From Actinomycetes bacterium (GTDB lineage: Bacteria > Actinomycetota > Actinomycetes > Propionibacteriales > Nocardioidaceae), in assembly GCA_029779385.1 (NCBI GenBank), contig JAKPAQ010000002.1, positions 1 to 13,511 on the forward strand: a DNA stretch of 13,511 bases. The letters run 5' to 3'. The notes below the pieces were generated by a model that searched no databases, had not been told where the DNA came from, and worked only from the letters and a program-made list of their open reading frames with translations. Numbering within the stretch: the first letter of the stretch is position 1; each line of letters starts with the position of its first letter. This document shows positions 1-8,263 of this stretch, piece by piece. The translations under genes were made by a program, and so were the position numbers.

Positions 1-655
1 AACGCAAACCGTCAGCAACAGAACTCTTACCCCGAGCAGCAAAAGGTGCCGGGTTCAGCCCCGAGCCGTCGATCAACACCAGCGCCAGGACCACGAACCA
101 GAAGCTAAGAGCGTTGAGCAGAATCACCCAACCGGTCGCCGTGACGCCCGAACCGAGCGCAGCAATCAGCAGACCAGCCAGACCCGGGCCGAGCAGTCGA
201 CCCGTATTGAAAGAGGCGGAGTTCAACGCCACCGCATTCGTCAGGTGCTCGGCATCAACAAGTTCGCTGACGAACGATTGGCGCGCCGGCGCCTCAAACG
301 CCCGGCCCACCCCCAACCCGAAGGCGAGGCAGAAAACCTGCCACGGCTCGACGTGACCAAGGATTGCTACGACGCCAAGTGTGGCCGCCGGAATCGACAT
401 CGCGATCTGCATCCAGAGCATCAGTTTGCGTTTAGGCACCCGATCCGCGACGACCCCAGCCAACGGCGAAAACAACAGGGTCGGCAGCAGGTATAGCGCG
501 ACCGTGGCGCCAAGCGCCGAGCCGCTGCCGGTCAGTTGCAGCACCAGCCAGGCCATCGCGGTCTGTTGCAGCCAGGTACCGATATTCGACACCATCGAGC
601 CGGCGAAGTAGATGCGGTAGTTGCGAATTTCTAAACTACGAAAAGTGGGGCTCAC
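1..655 (-). CDS. MFS transporter (MFS_3-like exporter), C-terminal part beyond the left edge
   Basis: An integral membrane transporter of the major facilitator superfamily, most likely a proton-driven exporter; the substrate cannot be read from the sequence. The GTG at 655 gives VSPTFRSLEIRNYRIYFAGS, an opening typical of the MFS_3 (PF05977) group. The 218 codons present cover about the first six membrane helices. The family's loop 2-3 motif A is seen as GVVADRVPKRK near residues 67-77, with the conserved Asp71-Arg72. A second conserved stretch, GVGRAFEAPARQSF (about 115-128), follows helix 4. The start overlaps the marR stop by 4 bases (GTGA), with AGGAAG at 660-665 inside marR as ribosome binding site, so translation is probably coupled. 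The pairing with an autoregulated MarR repressor suggests induction by a small toxic ligand, which is inference. The rest of the gene lies outside the window. Confidence 0.9.
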   Translation of the reverse strand, partial: MSPTFRSLEIRNYRIYFAGSMVSNIGTWLQQTAMAWLVLQLTGSGSALGATVALYLLPTLLFSPLAGVVADRVPKRKLMLWMQIAMSIPAATLGVVAILGHVEPWQVFCLAFGLGVGRAFEAPARQSFVSELVDAEHLTNAVALNSASFNTGRLLGPGLAGLLIAALGSGVTATGWVILLNALSFWFVVLALVLIDGSGLNPAPFAARGKSSVADGLR

Positions 656-1068
656 GTATCTTCCTGAGCAATTTTGAGGAATAGGTCGGCCGCCTCATGC
701 AGCAATGCCCGGTCGGCTGAACTCAAGTTCACCAACTGGGCATCTAGCCACAAGTCGCGCCGACGCCGCTCCTGGGAAAGGGTCTGCTCCCCCATTTCGG
801 ACATTTCGATCAGCACTTGGCGACCGTCTTCGGGGTGTGGGGTCTTGGCGATGTGACCGGACTCGAGCAAGCAGTTGAGCGTTCGAGTAACTGAGGGCTG
901 TGACACCTTTTCGGCGGCCGCAATCTGACTTGGGGTCGCCGGGCCGAGCAGGTAGACCGACCGCAGCACCGAGAACTGGGTGGCAGTCAGCTCTGATTGA
1001 CGCTCTTGGCGTAGTCGGCGACTTAGCCGCGTCACCGCCTGGGCGAGATGTTCAGACTCAGAGGACAC
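652..1068 (-). CDS. MarR-family winged-helix transcriptional regulator
   Basis: A 138-residue DNA-binding regulator, within the usual MarR length. The winged helix-turn-helix is clear: TPSQIAAAEKVSQPSVTRTLNCLLESGHI (about residues 45-73) supplies the recognition helix, and HPEDGRQVLIEMSEMG (78-93) is the beta wing with the family's Asp81-x-Arg83 signature. Helices at both ends, RLSRRLRQERQ and the last 40 residues, would form the dimer interface. The start is GTG at 1068. No Shine-Dalgarno precedes it, because a 13-bp inverted repeat and a -10-like hexamer abut the start codon. It is the first gene of a two-gene unit with the MFS transporter and probably represses both genes from that repeat. 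The effector is unknown, and no redox cysteine pair typical of OhrR is present: the single Cys66 lies in the recognition-helix region. Confidence 0.93.
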   Translation of the reverse strand: MSSESEHLAQAVTRLSRRLRQERQSELTATQFSVLRSVYLLGPATPSQIAAAEKVSQPSVTRTLNCLLESGHIAKTPHPEDGRQVLIEMSEMGEQTLSQERRRRDLWLDAQLVNLSSADRALLHEAADLFLKIAQEDT

Positions 1069-1102
1069 TTACTTAGCATAGCTCATTATCTATGCTAAGT
1101 AA
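1069..1102. promoter_or_regulatory. Probable MarR operator: perfect 13-bp inverted repeat
   Basis: The plus strand has TTACTTAGCATAG at 1069-1081 and its exact reverse complement CTATGCTAAGTAA at 1090-1102, separated by 8 bases. The repeat lies directly against the marR GTG and covers the predicted -35, -10 and transcription start. A site this long, perfect and AT-rich in GC-rich DNA, beside a MarR gene, is what a self-repressing MarR operator looks like. That MarR binds it is inference. Confidence 0.82.
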
Positions 1103-1103
1103 A
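1075..1103 (-). promoter_or_regulatory. Predicted leaderless promoter of marR-MFS
   Basis: On the minus strand TTTACT (1098-1103, 4 of 6 matches to the -35 consensus) is followed after 17 bases by TATGCT (1075-1080). Six bases (AAGTAA) then separate it from the GTG start at 1068. This spacing would place the transcription start at the first base of the start codon, giving a leaderless mRNA. The whole promoter lies inside the inverted repeat, so a bound repressor would exclude RNA polymerase. Confidence 0.65.
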
Positions 1104-1117
1104 ATCAAGCCTGGTCA

Positions 1118-1161
1118 AAATAGCGGTGCGCCCCGTCCAAAGACGGGGCGCACCGCTATTT
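1118..1161 (-). terminator. Strong intrinsic terminator after sdhB, possibly bidirectional
   Basis: Positions 1118-1137 and 1142-1161 are perfectly complementary, giving a 20-bp stem with a GC-rich core and a CAAA loop. On the minus strand the stem follows the sdhB stop by about 20 bases and ends in TTTT, as for a Rho-independent terminator. The plus strand also ends in an AT-rich stretch (ATTTATAA), so it could act in both directions. It insulates the marR unit from read-through of sdhCAB. Confidence 0.88.
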
Positions 1162-1181
1162 ATAAGTGAAAAGCTATCGCC

Positions 1182-1918
1182 TCACGGCTTGGCGAGTGCG
1201 CCCATCAGGTCGCGGTTCAGGCGACTAATGACGTCCAGCGGGATGCCCTTGGGGCAAGCCGCAGCACATTCACCAATGTTGGTGCAGCCACCGAAGCCTT
1301 CGTAGTCCATCTGTTCGACCATGCCCAAGACGCGCGAGTCCCGCTCAGGCTGACCCTGCGGCAACAGGCCAAGGTGGGTGATCTTGGCTGCCGTGAACAG
1401 CATCGCAGAACCGTTAGGACACGCAGCCACACAAGCGCCGCAACCTATGCAGGTCGCCGCCTCGAACGCATGGTCAGCGTCGTCCTTTGGCACCGGCAGG
1501 TTGTTGGCCTCAGGCGCCGAACCAGTCGGCGCTGAGATGAAGCCACCGGCCTGAATGATCCGGTCAAAGGCGCCTCGGTCAACGACCAAGTCCTTGACTA
1601 CCGGGAAGGCTCCGGCGCGCCACGGCTCAATGTCGATGACGTCGCCATCGTTGAACGTGCGCATGTGCAGCTGGCAAGTCGTGGTGATTTCGGGACCGTG
1701 CGGAATGCCGTTGATGACGACGCCGCACATGCCGCAGATACCCTCGCGGCAGTCCGAGTCGAACGCCACCGGGTCCTTGCCCTCGACCGTGAGCTGCTCG
1801 TTGAGCACATCAAGCATCTCCAAGAAGGACATGTGCTCGCTGACATCGTCGAGACCGTAGGTCTCCATGGTGCCCTTGGCGTCGGCGTTCTTCTGCCGCC
1901 AGATTCGAACTGTGATCT

Positions 1919-1922
<4 letters not shown>
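1182..1922 (-). CDS. sdhB: Succinate dehydrogenase iron-sulfur subunit SdhB
   Basis: The electron-transfer subunit of respiratory complex II, passing electrons from the flavin of SdhA through three iron-sulfur clusters to the quinone site near SdhC on the inner face of the membrane. The 246 residues hold Cys58-x4-Cys63-x2-Cys66 and Cys83 for the [2Fe-2S] cluster. Cys158, 161, 164 and 168 ([12 protein letters not shown]) with Cys213, 219 and 223 ([12 protein letters not shown]) serve the [4Fe-4S] and [3Fe-4S] clusters. I chose the GTG at 1922 (VKITVRIWR) because it overlaps the sdhA stop by 4 bases and has AGGAG at 1929-1933, 6 bases upstream. The frame stays open further upstream, but that part lies inside sdhA and does not look like SdhB. 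It is the last gene of sdhCAB and is followed by a strong terminator. The related fumarate reductase activity cannot be excluded from sequence alone. Confidence 0.97.
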
Positions 1923-3871
<1,949 letters not shown>

Positions 3872-3880
3872 TGTCTAAAG

Positions 3881-3888
3881 TCCTCTTT
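3881..3888 (-). promoter_or_regulatory. Ribosome binding site of sdhA
   Basis: AAAGAGGA on the minus strand lies 9 bases before the sdhA ATG and uses the final A of the sdhC stop codon. It supports the ATG at 3871 and contrasts with sdhC, which has no such site. Confidence 0.75.
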
Positions 3889-4604
3889 CAGTCCACGAAG
3901 CCGAGCAGGATCGCCCACGGGGGCAACAGGAAGCCGATAGTGATCAGCCCGGAAATCACCCAAGCCAGCGGCGTGAGCCGCGAACCGGTTCGGGTCGCGC
4001 TGTGGTTCGCACCCAAGGTCGTCAACGCGCTCCAGACGCCGTGCCACAGATGGAAGCCGACGGCAAGCATCGCGATCGTGTAGGTCAAGACAACCCACCA
4101 GATCTCGAAACCGTTGACAACCCGCTGATAGGGGCTGTCGCTGGCGCCGCCTGGATGAATGACGTTTGCGGTCAAATGCAGCAGGTGATAGATCACAAAC
4201 AGCAGTACGACGACTCCGCCCCAGCGCATGGTGAAGGAGGCGTAACTACGCTGGATGCCCTTGGCGCCGCGCGACGACTGGTACCGCTTGCGGCCCACGT
4301 ATCCGGCGGCGCGCTTGTTGCGCTTCCACAGGGTTGCCGCGCTGTAGACGTGCGCGAGGATCGCGCCGAGCAGCACAACGCGAACGATCCAGAGCAGTCC
4401 CTCGTACGGGAGCATCGGCTCGCCGAAGGTCCGCAGGTGGTGGGCGTACTCGTCGAACGCCTCCTGTCCGGCGAAGATCTTCAAGTTGCCGTACATATGC
4501 AGGAGCAGGTATCCGACCATGATTAGACCGGAGACCGCCATCAAAATTTTCAGCGCCACGGTCGACCGCTGTGCGGGCGTGCGCGTCATCTCAGAAGTGG
4601 CCAC
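3888..4604 (-). CDS. sdhC: Succinate dehydrogenase cytochrome b subunit SdhC (b558-type, five helices)
   Basis: The membrane anchor of complex II, which holds heme b and passes electrons to a quinone, probably menaquinone in an actinobacterium. The 238 residues show five hydrophobic helices at about 17-38, 70-92, 128-147, 167-190 and 210-235. This is the single-polypeptide anchor found with two hemes in Bacillus and Corynebacterium SdhCAB, in place of separate SdhC and SdhD. Candidate heme ligands inside or at the ends of helices are His36, His85, His140 or 143, and His185 or 188. I chose the GTG at 4604 (ATSEMTRTP). No Shine-Dalgarno is seen, but TAACCT lies 6 bases upstream, fitting a leaderless mRNA. 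An ATG five codons further in (MTRTP) is the alternative start. It is the first gene of the operon and is divergent from lysR. Confidence 0.95.
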   Translation of the reverse strand: MATSEMTRTPAQRSTVALKILMAVSGLIMVGYLLLHMYGNLKIFAGQEAFDEYAHHLRTFGEPMLPYEGLLWIVRVVLLGAILAHVYSAATLWKRNKRAAGYVGRKRYQSSRGAKGIQRSYASFTMRWGGVVVLLFVIYHLLHLTANVIHPGGASDSPYQRVVNGFEIWWVVLTYTIAMLAVGFHLWHGVWSALTTLGANHSATRTGSRLTPLAWVISGLITIGFLLPPWAILLGFVD

Positions 4605-4640
4605 TAATGCAGGTTAGGCCGCTTTGGCGATTCACGCTAA
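4605..4640 (-). promoter_or_regulatory. Predicted leaderless promoter of sdhCAB
   Basis: On the minus strand TAACCT (4611-4616) fits the actinobacterial TANNNT -10 pattern and is followed by exactly 6 bases before the sdhC GTG. A weak -35, TTAGCG (4635-4640), stands 18 bases upstream. The poor -35 would suit a promoter that needs an activator, possibly the divergent LysR; this is inference. Confidence 0.5.
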
Positions 4641-4660
4641 GTCGAACTAAGGCGATCTTT

Positions 4661-4677
4661 CATAGACGATGGCTATG
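4661..4677. promoter_or_regulatory. Candidate LysR-type regulator box (T-N11-A dyad)
   Basis: CATAG at 4661-4665 and CTATG at 4673-4677 form a perfect 5-bp dyad. T4663 and A4675 are separated by exactly 11 bases, which is the classical LysR-family recognition pattern. The right half overlaps the predicted lysR -10 TATGGT (4674-4679), so binding would repress lysR while leaving sdhC, on the other side, open to activation. Short dyads occur by chance, so confidence is moderate. Confidence 0.5.
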
Positions 4678-4685
4678 GTAGTGCA
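4674..4685 (+). promoter_or_regulatory. Predicted -10 and leaderless start of lysR
   Basis: TATGGT (4674-4679) is followed by 6 bases (AGTGCA) and the lysR GTG at 4686. No convincing -35 lies 16-18 bases upstream and no Shine-Dalgarno precedes the GTG. Confidence 0.5.
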
Positions 4686-5573
4686 GTGCAGTTACGTCAT
4701 TTGACCTATTTCGTCGCCGTAGTCGACCAGCAGGGGTTCACCCGCGCCGCCGATGAACTCGGTGTCTCGCAGCCGACTTTGTCCAAGCAAGTACGCAGCC
4801 TAGAGAACTCACTTGGCACCCACCTTTTGGTTCGCGGGCGAACCGGCATCGAGTTGACCAGCGCGGGCGAAGCGTTGCTCCCCTTTGCCCGACGCATTCT
4901 GATTGAGGCAGAAAACGCCACGCGGTCGGTGCATGAGGTAGCCGCTTTGCAGCGCGGCCGAGTTCGGCTCGGGGCGACCCCATCGATGATCGATGGCCTA
5001 CTGGCGCCGGTGCTGACTCAGTTTCGAGCCGAACACCCGGGCATCGACCTGGAGGTGCGCGAGGCCGGCTCGCGAGATCTCACTGCCGACCTGACCGCCG
5101 GACGAATCGACTTGGCGTTACTGATCGTGCCGCTGCCAAACCCGAACCCAGAAATCCTCACTGAAGTCGTTTTTCGCGAGCGCCTCGTGCTGGCTAGCGC
5201 CGCAAATGCCGGGATGCCCGAAAAGTTGGACGTCGCCGCCCTAGTCGATCTGCCGCTAGTGATGTTCCGCGAAGGCTACGACTTGCGCGATGTCACCTTG
5301 CGCGCCTGCGCTGCGGCCGGGTTTGAGCCGACGCTCAGCGTCGAAGGAGTCGAAATGGGCTCGGTGCTTAGGTTCGTCGAATCTGGCCTCGGCCACGCGG
5401 TGGTGCCAGACATCGTGATGCGGGCGCGTAGCGGATTGCGCAGTACCCAACTGGAGAATCCGCCACTTTCTCGAAGCATTGCGATCGCCCACCGCGATGT
5501 CGCGTCGCTGCCGCTGGCGGCTAGAGCGTTCCGCTCAGCGTTAGTTGATGCACTAGCCGATCAGTCTCGGTGA
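4686..5573 (+). CDS. LysR-family transcriptional regulator, divergent from sdhCAB
   Basis: A 295-residue LysR-type regulator, within the normal family length. The N-terminal winged helix-turn-helix is textbook: MQLRHLTYFVAVVDQQGFTRAADELGVSQPTLSKQVRSLE (1-40) with a following wing (LLVRGRTGIELTSAG, 47-61). After a linker helix, a periplasmic-binding-protein-like effector domain (about 90-290) begins with GRVRLGATPSMIDGLLAP. The start is GTG at 4686, where the family's N-terminus begins at once. It shares an 81-bp intergenic region with sdhC, the usual arrangement for a LysR regulator and its target, so control of SDH by a carbon metabolite is a reasonable inference; the ligand is unknown. Its 3' end lies only 9 bases from the convergent 2H phosphoesterase gene, with no room for a separate terminator hairpin. 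Confidence 0.95.
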   Translation: MQLRHLTYFVAVVDQQGFTRAADELGVSQPTLSKQVRSLENSLGTHLLVRGRTGIELTSAGEALLPFARRILIEAENATRSVHEVAALQRGRVRLGATPSMIDGLLAPVLTQFRAEHPGIDLEVREAGSRDLTADLTAGRIDLALLIVPLPNPNPEILTEVVFRERLVLASAANAGMPEKLDVAALVDLPLVMFREGYDLRDVTLRACAAAGFEPTLSVEGVEMGSVLRFVESGLGHAVVPDIVMRARSGLRSTQLENPPLSRSIAIAHRDVASLPLAARAFRSALVDALADQSR

Positions 5574-5582
5574 CCGGTTGAT

Positions 5583-6098
5583 TCAGCCGCCGAATGCGAA
5601 AGTGTGGGTCGGCTGCCAGCCAGTTTCGGGATCGTCGACATAAAGATGGACCGCGTCGACCGCGAACTCGCACTCGAAATCTCGAAGGTCGCGAAGCGCG
5701 AGGTCCAAGGCTTGATCGTCCACGTTGTGCGCGACCGTGACATGGGGGTGGAACGGAAATTCCGCTTGTGGCGCCTCGATCGCGTTGCGTACGCCCTCAG
5801 CGAGCATCTCGATCTGGGCGATCCCCTCGCTGATCGCCACAAACACAACCGGCGAGATCGGCCGGAAGGTGCCGGTGCCCAACAGTCGGATGTTGAACGG
5901 GGCGCAAACCTGAGTTAACTCCGCCAAGTCTTCGGCGAGGGAGTCACGCTGGTCTGGCTCGATAACCAACGGGGGCGCCAAGGTGATGTGGGTGGGGATG
6001 CGGTCGGCTTCAAGGTCACCAAATGAGCGTCGCTTCTCACGCAGGAACTCCCCGAAAGGTTCGGGGATAGCGATCGAGACGCCGACGATTACCGTCAT
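5583..6098 (-). CDS. 2'-5' RNA ligase family protein (2H phosphoesterase)
   Basis: A 171-residue member of the 2H phosphoesterase superfamily (LigT/2'-5' RNA ligase group), defined by two His-x-Thr motifs that act on 2',3'-cyclic phosphates or 2'-5' linkages in RNA or nucleotides. Both motifs are intact: His37-Ile-Thr-Leu and His119-Val-Thr-Val, about 80 residues apart as expected in the two-lobed fold. It is predicted to be cytosolic, with no signal peptide. The ATG at 6098 overlaps the trpS stop by 4 bases (ATGA), with GAAGG at 6106-6110 as ribosome binding site inside trpS. It is therefore cotranscribed with and translationally coupled to trpS. The true substrate is unknown; the family includes tRNA-end, cyclic-phosphate and ADP-ribose derivative enzymes. 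The coupling hints at a role in tRNA or RNA processing, which is inference. Confidence 0.9.
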   Translation of the reverse strand: MTVIVGVSIAIPEPFGEFLREKRRSFGDLEADRIPTHITLAPPLVIEPDQRDSLAEDLAELTQVCAPFNIRLLGTGTFRPISPVVFVAISEGIAQIEMLAEGVRNAIEAPQAEFPFHPHVTVAHNVDDQALDLALRDLRDFECEFAVDAVHLYVDDPETGWQPTHTFAFGG

Positions 6099-7105
6099 CG
6101 GCCGGCCTTCACGAACCCGGACCGCTCATAAACCAATTCGAGCGTTGGGGTGGCGACCTCACGGGCCTTGGCCGCACCGGCGGCAAAAATCCGATCCAGT
6201 TCAGCCTTGTCCGCCAAAAGTTCACTCGTGCGCGTGCCGAATGCCTCCACGAAGTCGCCCACGATTTCGGCCAAGTCAACCTTCAGGTGGCCGTACTGTT
6301 TGCCTGCGTACTCGGTGACGAGTTCGTCGATAGATTTGCCGGTCATCACCGAGTAGATCGTCAGCAGGTTGCTGACGCCTGGCTTTTCCTTCGGATCGAA
6401 GAAGATCTCGCTGCCCGAATCGGTGACCGCTGATTTGATTTTTTTAGCCGCCTGCTTGGCCGTGTCGGTTAGGTCGATCACGCCAGTGTGTACGGGATTC
6501 GAACCGCTCATCTTAGAAGTCGGCTCTTGCAGGTCGTAAACCTTCGCCGAGTCTTTGACGATGTACGCCTCGGGCACGGTGAACGTTTCGCCGAATCGGT
6601 GGTTGAACCGCTGCGCAAGGTTTCGGGTCAGTTCGACGTGCTGGCGCTGATCTTCACCAACTGGAACCTTGTCGGCCTGGTAAATCAGAATGTCGGCGGC
6701 CATCAAGATCGGGTAGGTGAACAGTCCGACACTGGCGAACTCGGCCCCGGCCTTGGCGCTCTTGTCCTTGAACTGGGTCATCCGACTGGCTTCGCCGTAC
6801 CCGGTAACACCGTTGAGAATCCAAGCTAGCTGCGCATGCTCGGGTACGTGGCTTTGCACAAAGAGTGCGCTGCGCTCCGGGTCAACACCGGCAGCGATCA
6901 TTTGCGCGGCCGCAATATACGTGCGCTCGGTCAGCCGGGCCGGGTCGTAATCGACGGTGATCGCGTGCATATCGGGAATGAAGTAGAACGCTTCGAAATC
7001 GTCCTGCAATTGCACCCAATTTTTGAAGGCGCCGATGTAGTTGCCGAGGTGATAAGAATCGGCTGTCGGCTGTGCTCCAGAGAGTGCGCGCGGGAGACTG
7101 GGCAT
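6095..7105 (-). CDS. trpS: Tryptophanyl-tRNA synthetase
   Basis: A class I aminoacyl-tRNA synthetase that charges tRNA-Trp with tryptophan using ATP. The 336 residues match normal bacterial TrpS length. The start is ATG at 7105, giving [26 protein letters not shown], whose SGAQPT and HLGN (19-22, the HIGH motif) align with known TrpS N-termini. The frame stays open 33 codons further upstream, but that part overlaps galK and is not TrpS-like. The second class motif reads KMSGS (198-202): the usual second lysine of KMSKS is replaced by glycine. Other conserved parts are RMTQFKDKS (108-116), MAADIL (135-140) and [15 protein letters not shown] (147-161). No Shine-Dalgarno is present, but CACAAT stands 6 bases before the ATG. 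It is divergent from galK and overlaps the downstream 2H phosphoesterase gene. Confidence 0.97.
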   Translation of the reverse strand: MPSLPRALSGAQPTADSYHLGNYIGAFKNWVQLQDDFEAFYFIPDMHAITVDYDPARLTERTYIAAAQMIAAGVDPERSALFVQSHVPEHAQLAWILNGVTGYGEASRMTQFKDKSAKAGAEFASVGLFTYPILMAADILIYQADKVPVGEDQRQHVELTRNLAQRFNHRFGETFTVPEAYIVKDSAKVYDLQEPTSKMSGSNPVHTGVIDLTDTAKQAAKKIKSAVTDSGSEIFFDPKEKPGVSNLLTIYSVMTGKSIDELVTEYAGKQYGHLKVDLAEIVGDFVEAFGTRTSELLADKAELDRIFAAGAAKAREVATPTLELVYERSGFVKAGR

Positions 7106-7147
7106 GGATAGATTGTGCCAGCCTTGCTCGTTAGTAGGGTGACGGGT
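7106..7147. promoter_or_regulatory. Compact divergent promoter region of trpS and galK
   Basis: Only 42 bases separate the trpS ATG from the preferred galK GTG. On the minus strand CACAAT (7112-7117) is followed by 6 bases and the trpS start. On the plus strand TAGGGT (7135-7140) is followed by 7 bases and the GTG at 7148. Both fit leaderless transcription; no Shine-Dalgarno is seen for either gene. The two -35 regions would overlap the opposite -10, so the promoters may compete. Confidence 0.45.
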
Positions 7148-8236
7148 GTGGATGACGTGCGCCGCTGGCGAGTGCCTGGCCGAGTAAACCTGATCGGCGA
7201 ACATCTCGATTACAACGGTGGCCTCGCGTTACCGATTGCCATCGACCGCAGCCTGTTGGCGAAGGTTCGCCGCCGCGCCGATGGCCTGATAAATGTGTGG
7301 AGCGGCGGCCAACACGTTTCGTTCCCCGTCGACGCCGCGCCCGGTTCAGTTGATGGCTGGGCCGCCTATGTGGCCGGTTCGGTTTGGGGTTTGCGTTCGT
7401 TCGACGTGCCGGTTACTGGCGCTGACATCGTGCTGGAAACGACACTGCCGGTGGGCGCTGGCCTTTCATCGTCGGCGGCGCTGACCTGCGCGGTGGCGAT
7501 TGCGTTGGCAGATTTGGCAGATGCGAATTTGACCCGCGAGGACTTGGCCCAGATTGGCGCCAAAGCCGAGAACGATTTCGTTGGCGCCCCAACCGGGCTG
7601 ATGGACCAGTACACCGTGATGCTGGCTAAAGCAGGTCACGCCCTGCACTTGGACTTCTCCACTACTCCCCCGACGCATCGGCCGATCTCGGTGGACTGGA
7701 CCGCCGACTCACTCGTGCTCGCGGTGATCGACACGAACGTCAAACACTCGCTGGCTAGCGGCGAGTACGCCGTGCGTCGAGCCGAATGTGAGGCCGCCGC
7801 CGCCGAAGCCGGCCTCGAGAAATTGGCTCAGATCGGCCTGGACAAACTTCTGGCTTTGCCTGACGAACTTCGCCCTCGTGCTCGCCATGTACTCACCGAG
7901 ACTGCCCGGGTGAAAGCCTCGATTACTGCTTTGGCTCGGCGAGACTGGACGGCCTTTGGCACGATGCTCACCGCGTCGCACGAGTCGTTGCGCGACGACT
8001 TCGCCGTGTCCTGCCCCGAACTTGATGTCGCCGTGGAGATCGCTTTGGAAGCTGGCGCGCTGGGCGCTCGAATGACCGGCGGCGGCTTTGGCGGCAGTGT
8101 CATCTGTTTGATCGCGCCGCAGAAAGTAGACGGCCTGCGCACCCAAGTTGAGGCTGCCTTCGCGGCCCGATCCTGGTCGCGGCCGAACGTTTTCACGGTT
8201 CGACCCTGCGATGGCGCGAGCCAACTGACCGAATGA
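7148..8236 (+). CDS. galK: Galactokinase
   Basis: A GHMP-family kinase that phosphorylates galactose to galactose-1-phosphate with ATP, the first committed step of the Leloir pathway. Numbering from the GTG at 7148 (362 residues), the sugar-binding signature is [15 protein letters not shown] (11-25) with Glu18, His19 and Asp21. The ATP-binding GHMP motif [13 protein letters not shown] spans 100-112. Asp153 in GLMDQ is the expected catalytic base, paired with Arg12. MTGGGFGGS (309-317) is the C-terminal GHMP motif. The frame is open back to a GTG at 7115, but that start would leave 9 bases to trpS and put the promoter inside the gene; a GTG at 7157 is a further option. The position usually Thr in GEHTDY is Leu here. 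No galT or galE is nearby, so the rest of the pathway must lie elsewhere. Another GHMP sugar kinase is possible but less likely. Confidence 0.9.
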   Translation: MDDVRRWRVPGRVNLIGEHLDYNGGLALPIAIDRSLLAKVRRRADGLINVWSGGQHVSFPVDAAPGSVDGWAAYVAGSVWGLRSFDVPVTGADIVLETTLPVGAGLSSSAALTCAVAIALADLADANLTREDLAQIGAKAENDFVGAPTGLMDQYTVMLAKAGHALHLDFSTTPPTHRPISVDWTADSLVLAVIDTNVKHSLASGEYAVRRAECEAAAAEAGLEKLAQIGLDKLLALPDELRPRARHVLTETARVKASITALARRDWTAFGTMLTASHESLRDDFAVSCPELDVAVEIALEAGALGARMTGGGFGGSVICLIAPQKVDGLRTQVEAAFAARSWSRPNVFTVRPCDGASQLTE

Positions 8237-8251
8237 CTCCACCTGCGGCGT

Positions 8252-8263
8252 TAGGCTGAGCCG
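8252..8263 (+). promoter_or_regulatory. Predicted -10 and leaderless start of pheA
   Basis: TAGGCT (8252-8257) lies in the 27-base gap after galK and is followed by GAGCCG (6 bases) and the pheA GTG. No Shine-Dalgarno is visible. It suggests that pheA begins its own transcription unit rather than depending only on read-through from galK. No clear -35 was found. Confidence 0.5.

Noticed and set aside
4637..4651. CTAAG direct repeat as a second LysR box
   Set aside because: It is a direct repeat, not a dyad, and does not fit T-N11-A, so it is mentioned only as a possible activation element and not annotated as a site.
7106..7204. Upstream extension of trpS by 33 codons
   Set aside because: The added residues are unlike TrpS N-termini and would overlap galK and its signature region. 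The ATG at 7105 gives the conserved SGAQPT start.
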